From Myxococcales bacterium (GTDB lineage: Bacteria > Myxococcota_A > Polyangia > Polyangiales > Ga0077539): a stretch of DNA of 64,000 nucleotides. Positions within the stretch are counted from its first letter, which is position 1; every line of letters starts with the position of its first letter. Both the position numbers and the translations under genes were made by a program. The stretch lies in assembly GCA_013298625.1 (NCBI GenBank), contig JAAFIF010000019.1, positions 50,627-114,626 on the forward strand, given 5' to 3'. The notes below the pieces were generated by a model that saw only the letters and a list, made by a program, of their open reading frames with translations, did not search any database and was not told the origin of the DNA. This document shows positions 40,005 to 51,107 of this stretch, in pieces.

Positions 40005-40802
40005 TCAGCGCGCTGCTTCGAAGCCTGCGTCGAAGCGCCCGAGCTCGCAAACGAGCGCGCGCACCGCCGACTGTCGCGCTGCGCCTTCGCTCGACTCGGC
40101 CCGCTGCAGCACCGCCGCGAGCGGAACGAGAAACCCGTGCAGCCGATCGTGATCCGGGCCGCGCGTCGTGCACTGGGCGAAGATGCGGTTCCACCCCTCG
40201 CGCAGCGGGCGCACGTCGCCCGAGCCGCCGTTGGAGAGCGCCGCGGCCGCCGCGCGCTCGAGCCCGTGGATGTTCTCGACCGTCACCGGGTCGATGCGCG
40301 CCCGCGCTCGTGCGTAGCCCGCGTGCGGCGCGACGGGCATGATTTCGTGTGCGTGATCACCGCCGCCCGAGAGCGCGTGCGCGTCCATTGCGAGCCCCGC
40401 CACCACGGCCGCTGTGCACGCGAGCACGACCCTGTGCCACACGCGCGTGGCCGCTCCGCCGCCGTCTGCGATGAAGCCGCCCGCGCTCATTGGCGCGCTC
40501 TCTTCGCTGCGCAGCGCAGCTCCGCCCATGCGCAGCGCCCGCGGAATCGCCCAGCGCGCGCACAGCACCGCCGCGACGGTCGCCCCGAGCGCTGGCCACG
40601 CGGACAGCCCCGAGCGCAGCACCGCAGCGACCGCCACCAGCGCCGTGATCGCCGCGAGCGCGACGGACCACACGCGAACGAGCTGCATTTGTACTGGTAG
40701 AAACCGCTCGCGCGGCATCGATCGCAGAAGCCCGACGGATTGGATCACCAGCACCCAGAGCACCGACGAGAGCGCGAGCGCGACCAGCGCGGCTTCGACC
40801 AT
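40005..40802 (-). CDS. membrane protein, hypothetical
   Basis: MVEAALVALALSSVLWVLVIQSVGLL...; several TM segments; 3' part of ORF 40005..42014. Confidence 0.65.
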   Translation of the reverse strand: MVEAALVALALSSVLWVLVIQSVGLLRSMPRERFLPVQMQLVRVWSVALAAITALVAVAAVLRSGLSAWPALGATVAAVLCARWAIPRALRMGGAALRSEESAPMSAGGFIADGGGAATRVWHRVVLACTAAVVAGLAMDAHALSGGGDHAHEIMPVAPHAGYARARARIDPVTVENIHGLERAAAAALSNGGSGDVRPLREGWNRIFAQCTTRGPDHDRLHGFLVPLAAVLQRAESSEGAARQSAVRALVCELGRFDAGFEAAR

Positions 40803-40813
40803 CGCGAGGATCT

Positions 40814-42220
40814 TCACGACTGGCCTCGCTTCGCATCCACGTGGATTTCTTCGCTGTGCGGAAGCTCTCCTTCGCGCGCCACGACCAGGTCGGGCCGCAC
40901 GAGGAGGGATCGACCGTTGAAGTGCACGAGCGTGGGAGAGAGGGCGGTGACGCGATCGTGCAGGCGCACGCCCGCAGAGAGCTCGGGGTTCGCCAGGCGC
41001 GGCCGCCCGTCGGTCTGCAGGTCGAGCATCCCGACGCCGCGCCCCAGCTTGTCCTTGAGTCGATCGCTCTTCAGCGCGATCGGCGCGAGGCGCCTCAGCG
41101 CAGCGAACGCGAGGCGGCGACGGCCCGTGAGCAATCGGGTCATGCGCTCGGTCGCGCGCACCATTCCGACGGCGACCGCGTGCCGCTCGGTGGCGTAGCT
41201 GTCGAGCAGCGCTTCTCGCTGCGAGGCCGAGAGCCGCGGGTCGTCGGCGAGGTGGAGCTTCCACACGAGGTTGTGCGCGTCTTGCACGCCTGTGTTGAGC
41301 CCTTGTCCGCCGACGGGGCTGTGCACGTGCGCGGCGTCGCCGAGCAAGAAGACGCGGCCGCGGCGGAGGGTGTCCGAGACGCCGGATGTGAGGGCGAAGC
41401 GAGAGTTCCACCCCATCGAGCGGATCTTCAGATCGATGCCCGATCGTCGGGTGACCAGCGCGCCCCAACGCTCGGCGTCGAGCGCCTCGGTGCTCGGTTC
41501 GACGTGCGCGATCAGCCGCCACACGCCCTGTTCGGGCATCGGAACGATCAGCAAAATCCCTTCGTCCGCCCACACCATGTGCCCCTCGTCGCTGACCAGG
41601 TCGGACTCGGTCATCACGTCGGCGAGGGCGAAGGTGACGCCCAGTTCGGTGCGCTTCATGGGCACGTCGATGAGCTCTCGCGTGGTGCTGCGGCCGCCGT
41701 CGCAGCCGAGGACCCATCGCGCGACGTGCTCTCGCTCGACGCCGTCGGGGCCGCGAAGCACCGCGCGCACGTCGCCCTCTCGCTGCGCGAGCGAGACGAG
41801 CTCCGTGGACCACTCGAGCTTCGCGCCCGACGCTTCGAGCCTGCGCTCGAGCACACGCTCGACCTCGTATTGCGGAACGGACAACCAATACGGATACCGC
41901 GTATCTCCCCAGCGCCGATCGATCAGGTCCACCCGCGTCTTCGCTCGCGTCGGCACGGTGTGAATGTTGAGCGCGCGAAACTTCGCCCCCTTCGTGAGCA
42001 CGTCCTGCGCGCACCCGAGGCGCTCGAACACCTCCATCGTTCTCGCGTGAACGACCAGCGCCTTCGAGTACTCCGCGCGCTCGGCGCGGCGCTCGATGAT
42101 CCGGACGCTCAACCCGTGACGAAGCGCGTCCACCGCCGCCGCGAGCCCGGTCGGTCCGCCGCCGATCACCAGGACGTCGGTGATCGCGTTTGCGCTGCTC
42201 TCACTGCTCTCTTTGTTCAT
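40814..42220 (-). CDS. FAD-dependent monooxygenase (PheA/TfdB-like)
   Basis: DVLVIGGGPTGLAAAVDALRHGLSVRIIERR; GRVFLLGDAAHVHSPVGGQGLNTGVQDAHNL. Confidence 0.92.
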   Translation of the reverse strand: MNKESSESSANAITDVLVIGGGPTGLAAAVDALRHGLSVRIIERRAERAEYSKALVVHARTMEVFERLGCAQDVLTKGAKFRALNIHTVPTRAKTRVDLIDRRWGDTRYPYWLSVPQYEVERVLERRLEASGAKLEWSTELVSLAQREGDVRAVLRGPDGVEREHVARWVLGCDGGRSTTRELIDVPMKRTELGVTFALADVMTESDLVSDEGHMVWADEGILLIVPMPEQGVWRLIAHVEPSTEALDAERWGALVTRRSGIDLKIRSMGWNSRFALTSGVSDTLRRGRVFLLGDAAHVHSPVGGQGLNTGVQDAHNLVWKLHLADDPRLSASQREALLDSYATERHAVAVGMVRATERMTRLLTGRRRLAFAALRRLAPIALKSDRLKDKLGRGVGMLDLQTDGRPRLANPELSAGVRLHDRVTALSPTLVHFNGRSLLVRPDLVVAREGELPHSEEIHVDAKRGQS

Positions 42221-42321
42221 CGCTTGGCCACTCCAGTTCGCGAGCGGAGTTGTACTCACTCGAGAAGTCGAACGAAGTGGCTGAGTTCGGGAGTCTTTGT
42301 TCCAATGATCGAGACAAACCG

Positions 42322-43176
42322 ATGGCGGACACGTTTTTGGACATTCGGCTGCGCGACCTTCACTTCTTCGAGCGTCTCGCGGCCCTCGGGTCGCTCACCG
42401 CGGTCGCGCACGAGCTTCGACTGCCCAAGGCCACGGTGAGCCGCTGGCTGAGCGAGCTCGAAGCGCGCGTCGGTGCATCGCTGGCCAAGCGAACGACGCG
42501 GGTGCTCGTGCTCACGCCGCAAGGGGCCGAGCTCGCGCGGCGGGCGAGGGCGCTGCTCTCGCAGGCGGACGCGACGCGCATGGCGCTGCTCAGCGACGCG
42601 CCGACGGGCGTGCTGCGCGTGTCTGTTCCCGTTCCGCTCGGGCGGATGTTGGCTGGGCCGGTGATCGCGCGATTTCGTCGCCGGCTGCCGCTGGTTCGGC
42701 TCGAAATCGTCCTGCAAAACCAGCGCGTGGACCTGCTGCGCGACGGCGTCGACGTCGCGATCCGCGGCGGCGAGCTGCCCGACTCGGACCTCGTCGCGCG
42801 CAAGCTCGCGAGCCCGTCCATGTGGCTCTATGCCAGCGCTGCGTTTCGTGGCGTCGCTGTCGGTGAGATCCCGCTGATCGTCGCGCCCGGCGACGAGGCG
42901 CTGTTGCGCCGCGCGGGGCTCGTCGTGTCCGACCCGTCCGCGGTCATCGACGATCGCTCGGCGGTCGCCGACGCCATCCATTGGGGCGCAGGAATGGGCC
43001 TGCTTCCTTCGTTCTTGGGAGAGCCCGCGTGCGCCAAAGAGACCATGGTGCGCCTGCACGACGCGCCCGTCGTCACGCTCCCCGTCCACGCCGTCTACCA
43101 CGCCTCGCAGCGCGACGACGTCCGCGTGAAGGTCCTCGTCGACGAGGTCGAAGCGCAGCTGCTCGCGACGCTCTGA
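42322..43176 (+). CDS. LysR family regulator
   Basis: FFERLAALGSLTAVAHELRLPKATVSRWLSELEARVG; divergent to the monooxygenase. Confidence 0.9.
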   Translation: MADTFLDIRLRDLHFFERLAALGSLTAVAHELRLPKATVSRWLSELEARVGASLAKRTTRVLVLTPQGAELARRARALLSQADATRMALLSDAPTGVLRVSVPVPLGRMLAGPVIARFRRRLPLVRLEIVLQNQRVDLLRDGVDVAIRGGELPDSDLVARKLASPSMWLYASAAFRGVAVGEIPLIVAPGDEALLRRAGLVVSDPSAVIDDRSAVADAIHWGAGMGLLPSFLGEPACAKETMVRLHDAPVVTLPVHAVYHASQRDDVRVKVLVDEVEAQLLATL

Positions 43177-43222
43177 GCGCGCAGCGTCCGCGATCGAGCA
43201 GAGAAATCACTGAACTTGACGA

Positions 43223-43244
43223 ACATACCAACTGGTTGGTATGT
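43223..43244. promoter_or_regulatory. TetR operator (perfect palindrome)
   Basis: ACATACCAAC-TG-GTTGGTATGT, 12 bp before the TetR start. Confidence 0.8.
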
Positions 43245-43255
43245 GAGCTCTCGCG

Positions 43256-43918
43256 ATGGTGAGACCTCCAGCGGCGCGCGACAAGCTGCTCTGCGCAGCG
43301 CACGCGCTGATCCGCGAGAAGGGCTTCAACGCGATGAGCGTCGATGAGCTCTGCGCGCGCGCCGGCGTGACGAAAGGCGCGTTCTTTCACTATTTTCGCA
43401 GCAAAGACGAGCTCGGCGTCGCCGCGGCGATCCACTGGTCCGTGGTGACCGGAGCGCTCTTTGCGCAGGCCGAGTACCACGCGCGCTCGTCGGCGCTCGA
43501 GCGCGTGCTCGCGTACATCGACCTGCGCCGCTCGCTCGTGCGCGGCGAGATCGCCGAGTTCTCGTGCGTCGCCGGGACGATGGTGCAAGAGACCTATCGC
43601 GAGCACCCCGCGATCCGCGAGGCGTGCGGCGCGTGCATCTTCGATCACGCTCAGACGCTCGTCGATGACATCCAAGCGGCCATCGACGAGCGCGGGATCG
43701 TCGCCGAGTGGACCGCCGAGAGCCTCGCGACGCACACGCAAGCGGTGCTTCAGGGCGCGTTCGTCCTCGCGAAGGCCAGAGGCGACGCGGCCGTCGCGCT
43801 CGAGAGCGTCGACCACCTGCGCCGCTACGTCACGCTGCTGTTCGCGACCGCGTCGCAGCGCGAGCGCACACCTACGACGGCGCGCCGATCCGCTGCGCGC
43901 CGACGCACGCAAACGTAG
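43256..43918 (+). CDS. TetR/AcrR family regulator
   Basis: AAHALIREKGFNAMSVDELCARAGVTKGAFFHYFRSKDELG. Confidence 0.9.
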   Translation: MVRPPAARDKLLCAAHALIREKGFNAMSVDELCARAGVTKGAFFHYFRSKDELGVAAAIHWSVVTGALFAQAEYHARSSALERVLAYIDLRRSLVRGEIAEFSCVAGTMVQETYREHPAIREACGACIFDHAQTLVDDIQAAIDERGIVAEWTAESLATHTQAVLQGAFVLAKARGDAAVALESVDHLRRYVTLLFATASQRERTPTTARRSAARRRTQT

Positions 43919-43962
43919 ATCGCATCGCCGAACCGCTCGCGATGCCACGCTTGGAGCAAGCC

Positions 43963-44433
43963 ATGACTCAGTCGAAGGTTCGCACGTGTCTCTGGTTCAA
44001 CTGCGAGGGCGAAGAGGCCGCGCGCTTCTACGTTTCGCTCATCGAGGGCAGCGAGATCGAGACCGTGTCTCGCCCGAATCCAGCGGGCCCTGCGCTGGTG
44101 GTCGAGTTTCGACTCGCGGGGGTCCCGTACATGGTGCTCAACGGAGGCCCTGCGTTTTCGCACACGCCCGCGGCTTCGATCTCGGTGCTCACCCGAGACC
44201 AGGACGAGACCGATCGGCTGTGGAGCGCCCTGCTCGACGGCGGCGGTCACGAGAGCCGCTGCGGCTGGCTGGTCGATCGCTTCGGCGTCTCGTGGCAGAT
44301 CATCCCCGAGGCGCTCCCCCGCTGCATGAGCTCACCCGACCGCGCTGCAGCGCAGCGCGCGCAGGCGGCGATGATGACCATGAGCAAGATCGACGTCGCG
44401 GCGCTCGAGGCCGCGTTCAACGCGAGCGCATGA
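43963..44433 (+). CDS. VOC family (PhnB-like) protein
   Basis: KVRTCLWFNCEGEEAARFYVSLIEGSEI..., GWLVDRFGVSWQIIPEAL. Confidence 0.9.
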   Translation: MTQSKVRTCLWFNCEGEEAARFYVSLIEGSEIETVSRPNPAGPALVVEFRLAGVPYMVLNGGPAFSHTPAASISVLTRDQDETDRLWSALLDGGGHESRCGWLVDRFGVSWQIIPEALPRCMSSPDRAAAQRAQAAMMTMSKIDVAALEAAFNASA

Positions 44434-44446
44434 GCGAGGATCGACC

Positions 44447-44848
44447 GTGAAAACCTTGGTGAAAGCAGACTCGACCGCGCCGCGCGCCGCGATCGACGCC
44501 TACGTCGCGGCGCTGACCGAGCCCGTGCGCGAGCGCTTCGCTGCGCTGTGCGCGGTGGTTCGTGACGCTGCGCCCGAGGCGGTCGAGCGCATGACCTACG
44601 GCATGCCGACCTGGCATCAGGGCGAGAACCTCGTGCACCTCGCGGCGTTCGCGCGGCACATCGGGATTTATCCAGGGCCCCGCGCGATCGAAGAGTTCGC
44701 CGCGGAGCTCGCGGAGTTCAAGACGTCGAAGGGCGCCGTGCAAGTGCAGCACGAGCAGGCGCTTCCGCTGGCGCTCTTGCGGCGGATCGTCGAGCGGCGC
44801 GTCGAGCAAGCCGTCGCGCGTCCAGCGAAGCGCTCCAAGGTCGAGTGA
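44447..44848 (+). CDS. DUF1801 family protein
   Basis: IDAYVAALTEPVRERFAALCAVVRDAAPEAVERMTYGMPTWHQ..GIYPGPRAIEEF. Confidence 0.9.
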   Translation: MKTLVKADSTAPRAAIDAYVAALTEPVRERFAALCAVVRDAAPEAVERMTYGMPTWHQGENLVHLAAFARHIGIYPGPRAIEEFAAELAEFKTSKGAVQVQHEQALPLALLRRIVERRVEQAVARPAKRSKVE

Positions 44849-44867
44849 CCTTCGCGCTTCGACTACG

Positions 44868-45608
44868 ATGACGGCGCGCATGATCGTCTTCGACCCGACG
44901 CTCTGCTCTCGCGCTGTCCGCTTCGCTGCGCTGCTCGCTGGCGTCTCGACCAGCGGCGCAGCGTGCGCGCGCCGCTCGCGTCCCGAGGGGACCGACGCGC
45001 GCGAGACGACGGCGACCGACGCGCGGTCCGCCGAGACGACCGCGGACACGCCTGGCGAGACGGTGACGCCGCTCGCGCTCGAGGAGCCGCCGACGCTCGA
45101 TCCCGTCGACGCTGAGGGCAGGCCGCGGTCGAGAGCGCTGGGGTATGGCTCGCGGCCCTGCCCCGATCGCGAGCCGCGCGAGGGCGCGCGCTGCGAGAGC
45201 CCGGCGCGCTGCGCGTACGGCGTTCGATCGGCCTTCGTTTGCGCGTCGAGCGCTCGCCCGCGATGGCGTCGGTCCCCGGTGGTGCTCGAGCGCAACCTGC
45301 GCGATCGATGCCCGTCCGAGAGCCCCCTCGCGGGCCAGCCGTGCGATCGCATGGCGGTCTGCCGCTATGTCAGCGACGGGTTTGCGATGTCGAGCGTGGT
45401 TTGTACGCGAGCGAGCGATCGCGAGCCGTGGCGCTGGCGTTGGGCGTGGGATCCCCTCGCGCTGCAGTGCGCAGGCCCCGACGAGAGCGCGCGCGACGCG
45501 ACGGGCGGCGGGTGGCGCTGTGATGCGAGCGATGGGGGATTTCGCTGGCAGTCGCACGGCGTTGTGCTGATCGAGGGCCCGTTGCCTCCGCCTTCGTTGA
45601 GCCCGTGA
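44868..45608 (+). CDS. hypothetical lipoprotein
   Basis: ALLAGVSTSGAACARRS; Cys/Trp-rich C-terminus. Confidence 0.6.
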   Translation: MTARMIVFDPTLCSRAVRFAALLAGVSTSGAACARRSRPEGTDARETTATDARSAETTADTPGETVTPLALEEPPTLDPVDAEGRPRSRALGYGSRPCPDREPREGARCESPARCAYGVRSAFVCASSARPRWRRSPVVLERNLRDRCPSESPLAGQPCDRMAVCRYVSDGFAMSSVVCTRASDREPWRWRWAWDPLALQCAGPDESARDATGGGWRCDASDGGFRWQSHGVVLIEGPLPPPSLSP

Positions 45609-45613
45609 ACCGC

Positions 45614-46054
45614 CTACGCGCGCCTCGCCTCGGCTGCTCGCTTGAGGTCGGCCGCGAACCGATCGAACGACGCGTCGAAGGACGGAATCATCCACGCGAA
45701 CAGCGGAAACAGCGGTCCGCCGATCTTCTCTCGCATCGTGAAGCGCGCGGCGCCGTGGTCGCCCTCGGCGATGGCGTAGCTTCGCTCTCCCATCGCATCG
45801 CCCCACGAGAGCAGCCGCGGCGCTTCGAACGCCCGCACCGTGAGCGCGAAGGTGCGCTTGGGGTCGAGGCTCGATCGCAGCTTGATCTTGGCGCCGGGCG
45901 CGATGGTGCCCTCGATCGAGAGGACCGTCTCGGTCCAGCGCGGGTACCCCTCGGCGTCGGTGAGCAGAGCCCAGATGTCTTGGGCGGTCGCGTCGATGTC
46001 GACGTGGACCTCGGTCACTCTCGAGAACACTCGCTTGATGGTGGTGGCGCTCAT
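45614..46054 (-). CDS. SRPBCC family protein
   Basis: HVDIDATAQDIWALLTDAEGYPRWTETVLSIEG. Confidence 0.88.
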   Translation of the reverse strand: MSATTIKRVFSRVTEVHVDIDATAQDIWALLTDAEGYPRWTETVLSIEGTIAPGAKIKLRSSLDPKRTFALTVRAFEAPRLLSWGDAMGERSYAIAEGDHGAARFTMREKIGGPLFPLFAWMIPSFDASFDRFAADLKRAAEARRA

Positions 46055-46914
46055 GGGTCCCGAGGCTCGCGGGCGCGAGGCGCGGGGTCTTGTACAAATC
46101 GGACAAGGTTCGGGCTGAAATCCTGCGGCGCTTCAGCGGGAAAATACCCAGCCTGCCGCGTCGGCACCGCGCCCGCGAAGCGCTTGAACTCTCGGACGAA
46201 GTGCGGCTGATCGTAGTAGCCACACTCTTCGGACACCTGCGCGAGCGTGCACTCGGGCTCGGTCTTCAGCCGCGAGAGCGCGCGTTGAAAGCGCGCGACG
46301 CGCGCGAGGGTCTTCGGGCCGAAGCCGACGTGACGACGAAACATTCGATCGATGCTCCTGCGCGACGCTCCGCGGGATTCGCACAGGGGCTCGATTTTGA
46401 GCAGTCCGTGCGACGCCGCGATCTCGGCTTCGAGCGCGAGCACGGTGCGCACCGAGTCGCTGAGGTGGACGCGCGCGGTGAAGAAGCGATCGAGAGCAGC
46501 GCGCTGGCCGTCCGTGTCCGCCTCGCGCAGCGCGCGTTCGAGCGCGAGCCCGTCGCCGCCGAACACCTCGACGATCGGCGCTGCGCGGTCGTTGAAAGCG
46601 TCGAGCGAGGAGCGCACGAACGGCGCGAGTCCGGCGCTGCGAAAGCGCACGCCGACGACGTACACAGCCCCTCGCTGCTCGATGCGGATGGGCGAGAGCC
46701 GCTGCGCGTCGAGGTTGGACGCGGCCACGCGCACGCCTCGCGCGCCGAGCACCGTGCGCACGTACGGCTCGCCGAAGTTGAAGATCAGGTCCGCGCGCGC
46801 GTCGACGAAGACGTCCACCGAGAGGTCGAGGGGCGCGTCGGGCTCGGCGCGGACGTGCCAGTAGTGCTCGATGTACGGCGCGAGCGACGGCGCCGGGCGC
46901 GAGAGCAGGTACAT
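46051..46914 (-). CDS. AraC family regulator
   Basis: C-terminal VARFQRALSRLKTEPECTLAQVSEECGYYDQPHFVREFKRFAGAVPT; overlaps SRPBCC. Confidence 0.9.
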   Translation of the reverse strand: MYLLSRPAPSLAPYIEHYWHVRAEPDAPLDLSVDVFVDARADLIFNFGEPYVRTVLGARGVRVAASNLDAQRLSPIRIEQRGAVYVVGVRFRSAGLAPFVRSSLDAFNDRAAPIVEVFGGDGLALERALREADTDGQRAALDRFFTARVHLSDSVRTVLALEAEIAASHGLLKIEPLCESRGASRRSIDRMFRRHVGFGPKTLARVARFQRALSRLKTEPECTLAQVSEECGYYDQPHFVREFKRFAGAVPTRQAGYFPAEAPQDFSPNLVRFVQDPAPRAREPRDP

Positions 46915-46997
46915 GCGCGCGCAGTGTATCCGCGCGCGGCCGCGGCGGTGGTGCTCGCTCGACGCCCCGCTGCGAACCGCGGTACTGTCCGCTCACT

Positions 46998-48092
46998 GTG
47001 ACTGACGAGCTCCATGGGGACGAGCCTCGACTCGCGAGCGAATCGCCTGCTGAACCCGCGGCCCACGGGGTCCGCTCGCCCTCTGCGGTGCGCGAGCCCG
47101 AGGCGCCGATCGCGCTGCCCGCCTCGCTGACGGTCGAGCCGCCGACAGCGACCGCGCTCGCCATCGCAGAGCCCGCGCTCAGCGAGGACGAGCTGCGCTA
47201 CCGATCGATGCGCGACGCGATGCTCGCGCCCGCGGCGCCCGCGAAGCCCAACACCACGACGCTGCTGTTGCTGACGGTGCTCGGCTTGGGCTGGATCGCG
47301 AACACGCACAACTCGGCGAGCTCGGCGATCGCGCTGGTGGCGGCGCTGGCGCTCAACCAGCTCGGGCACAGCTTCGCGATGCGCGGCTTCGGGTACCGCG
47401 ATCGCTCGGTGTTCTTCGTCCCGTTTGCGGGCTCGTTCGCGACGGGGACCAAAGAGGACGCGACGCCGACGCAGCGCGCGCTCGTGCAGCTCTTCGGCCC
47501 TCTTCCGGGAATCGTGCTGGGCATCGTCCTGTCGTTCACGATCGCGCGCGCCATGCCCGCGGGGCACTTTCTGCGCACGTTTGTGCCGGTGCTGCTCTTG
47601 CTCAACTTGTTTCAGCTCTTGCCGTTTCCGTCCTTCACGGGCGGCGAGCTGCTGCGCTTGCTCGTGCTTCGGCGCAATCGCTGGGTGGATTTTGCGTTTC
47701 GCGGCGTCGTTGGCGCGCTGCTCGTCTACGCAGCCTTTCGCTGGGAGCTCTTCGTCATCGCGATCTTTTCGCTGCTCTCGCTCGTCGCGCTTCCCGCGCA
47801 GTGGCGTGTCCGCGTCGCGGCCGACTCGATTCGCGCGCGCTTCGGGGTGCTCTCTCCGCTGGCCCACGAGGTGAGCGAAGAGGTCCTGCGCGCGATCTAC
47901 GACCACGCAGAAGTGCTCTCGGCCAACTCCGCCGAGCTGCAGCGCCCCGCGCACCGCGCGCGCATCGCCAAAGAGATCCTGCGGCTCGCCTCCGAGCAAT
48001 CGCCATCCGCGGGCGCTTCGGCGGCGATCTTGTCGGTGACCGGAGCGGTGTTCGTCCTCGGCTCGATCGCGTTCGTGCTGTTCGGGCGCTGA
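46998..48092 (+). CDS. M50/site-2-protease-like membrane protein with altered active site
   Basis: LNQLGHSFAMRGFGYRDRSVFFVPFAG and LLPFPSFTGGELLR at M50 motif positions; HExxH replaced by NQLGH. Confidence 0.65.
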   Translation: MTDELHGDEPRLASESPAEPAAHGVRSPSAVREPEAPIALPASLTVEPPTATALAIAEPALSEDELRYRSMRDAMLAPAAPAKPNTTTLLLLTVLGLGWIANTHNSASSAIALVAALALNQLGHSFAMRGFGYRDRSVFFVPFAGSFATGTKEDATPTQRALVQLFGPLPGIVLGIVLSFTIARAMPAGHFLRTFVPVLLLLNLFQLLPFPSFTGGELLRLLVLRRNRWVDFAFRGVVGALLVYAAFRWELFVIAIFSLLSLVALPAQWRVRVAADSIRARFGVLSPLAHEVSEEVLRAIYDHAEVLSANSAELQRPAHRARIAKEILRLASEQSPSAGASAAILSVTGAVFVLGSIAFVLFGR

Positions 48093-48103
48093 GCGCCAGC
48101 GGA

Positions 48104-49215
48104 TCAGCGACCGGCCGCGCGAATGTGCCCGAGCGCGCGCTGACCGGCGACGAGGCCCTCGCGCTCATCGAGGCTCACGACGACTTCGATGATCTTCGTG
48201 TCCACGCGCTCCGCTGGATCATCGGTGCGAACGTTGCGACGACCGAAGCGCCGCGCGACCTCGACGACGCGCCCGTTGAAGCGACGATCGCCGAAGGCGT
48301 CCACCGTGACCGCGGCCTCGGCGCCCACGCGCACGCCAGCGTACTCGCGCTCGTCCACGTCGATGCGCGCGCGAAGCGAGCGCGTGTCGCCGAGGATCAA
48401 CGCTGGATCGCCGGCGGGGCTCGCGTATTCGCCCGCGCGGAGCTTGAGCTGCAGCACCTCGCCGTCGCACGGGGCCCTGAGCGCCAATCGATCGAGCTGG
48501 GCGCGGGCCTGGTCGCGGCGCGCTTCGGCAGCACGCACCCTCGCGCTCGCGACGGCGATGTCCTCCGCGCGTGAGCCGCGCACCGTCGCGTTGCGGCGCG
48601 CTTCGACCTGCGCCAGCGACGCGCGGTCGATCGAGGCCTGACTCTCGGCGCGGTCGAGCTCGTCCCGCGTGGCGTTGGCGCTCGCGTGAAGGCTGGTGAT
48701 GCGGGTGAGCTGCGTGGCCGAGAGCGCCGCGCGCGTGCGGGCCGCGGCGAGGTCGGCGTCGGCGGCGTCGCGGTCTTCGCGGCGGTTTCCGCGGAGGGAG
48801 CGCGTGAGCTCGGCGCGCGAGACGAGCAGGTCGCCCTCTGCTGCGGCGAGCGAGGCCCGCTCGACGGCGCTGTCGAGCTCGAGCAGCAGGTCGCCGCGGT
48901 GCACGAACTGCCCCTCTCGAACGGCGATGGTGGCGACTCGACCCGCGGTGGACACCGCCAGGCGCACCTCGCGATCGGCGGGCTCGATGATGCCGTTGCC
49001 CGCGATCCACCCCGCGGCCACCGCGGGCGCGCGAGAGTCTTGTTGGCCCGCGCGCGGCGCGAGCTCGCGCTCGGCGGCGCGCACATCGGCGACGCGCGGA
49101 CGATTGGTCGCCGGCTGCTGAACCACGCGCGCGACGGAGACCGTCAGGCTCACGAAGGCGAGGGCGGCGAGGGCGGGCTTCCAAGGGATCGATCGAAGCT
49201 TCGATACAACGGTGC

Positions 49216-49219
<4 letters not shown>
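48104..49219 (-). CDS. ABC exporter membrane fusion protein (HlyD/DevB-like)
   Basis: GWIAGNGIIEPADREVRLAVSTAGRVATIAVREGQFVHRGDLLLELD. Confidence 0.88.
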
Positions 49220-49934
<715 letters not shown>

Positions 49935-49938
<4 letters not shown>

Positions 49939-51107
49939 CGAAACACCATTCCGGGCTCGACGCGGCGGACACGGATGAGCGCGAGCGACGAGGCTGAGAT
50001 GCACATGAGGGTCATGACGGCGAAGGTGCCGAGGTAGAGCCATGGCGGGAGGATGAGGGCGAGGTTCGCCGAGCGAATTCCCTCGGCGATGCGCGAGACG
50101 AGCGCGAGGCCGAGCAGCGTCCCGCTGAGCGCGAAGAGCACGGACTGAACGAGCAGGATGATCGCGAGGTCCCAGTTGGTCGCGCCGATGGCCTTGAGCG
50201 TCCCGAACTCGCGCAGGTTGTCGATCACCGACGAGAACATCGTGAGCGCGACGATCACGAACCCCACGAGCAGACCGAACAGCGTGCTCGTCCCGAAGCT
50301 CACGCCGATCGCCGTCTGCGTGAGCAGATATCGTCGAATCTTCGATTCGAACTCGCGGCTCGTCAGCACTTGAGCGTCCGGCAGCCGAGCGCGCAGCGCG
50401 TCGCGAAGCTGCTCGGGGCTCTGTCCAGGCTGCGCGCCGACGAGCACGAAATTCGTCTGATCGCGGTCGAGTCCAAGCAGGTCCCGCGCCGTGTCGTACT
50501 CGGCGAACGCGTACGCCGGACCAAACGGGATGAGCCCCCACGTGAAGCCCACCGCGTGCACCGTGCGCCCGTTGAGCTCGCGCTGCGATCGCAGGTTCAT
50601 CCCGCCGTACTTCACGCGCTCGGCGTTCTCGAAGAAGAGCGCGCCGGGTTCGCGCAGGTCGTTGATCGAGCCGCGAACGATGTTCCACGGTCCCCCTGCG
50701 CCGCGCGGAAGGCGCGTGCCGACGACGGTGAGCTGCTCGGTCCCTCCGCCCGGGACCTTCAGGCTCGCCCCGCCAAACGCGAGCGGCTCAGCCCACGCGA
50801 CGCCGGGCGTGACCTGCGCGCGATGCAGCACCGAGATCGACATGGGCGCAGCCTGCTGCAGCGTCGGAAGCGTCCTCGGGACGATCCACACGTCCGCGCG
50901 GGTGTTCGCCACGAGCATGGTGTTCTTCTCGAGCAACCCCATGAAGGTGCCCGCTTGCTGGTTGGCGAGCAGCGTCGCAAACACGACGCCCACGAGCGTT
51001 CCGATGCTCTTCAGCCGATCGTGCAGCATCATGCGAACGGCGATCGCGCTCATCACCCGCAGCCGCGTGAGCAGCGACGCCCGCGTGGTGATCGGACCGG
51101 CGCTCAT
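49935..51107 (-). CDS. ABC transporter permease (DevC/FtsX-like)
   Basis: RMMLHDRLKSIGTLVGVVFATLLANQQAGTFMGLL; FGTLKAIGATNWDLAIILLVQS. Confidence 0.92.

Noticed and set aside
40005-42014. 669-aa minus ORF as one protein
   Set aside because: Only the last ~265 aa (from 40802) look like a real membrane protein; the upstream part is a shadow of the FAD monooxygenase.
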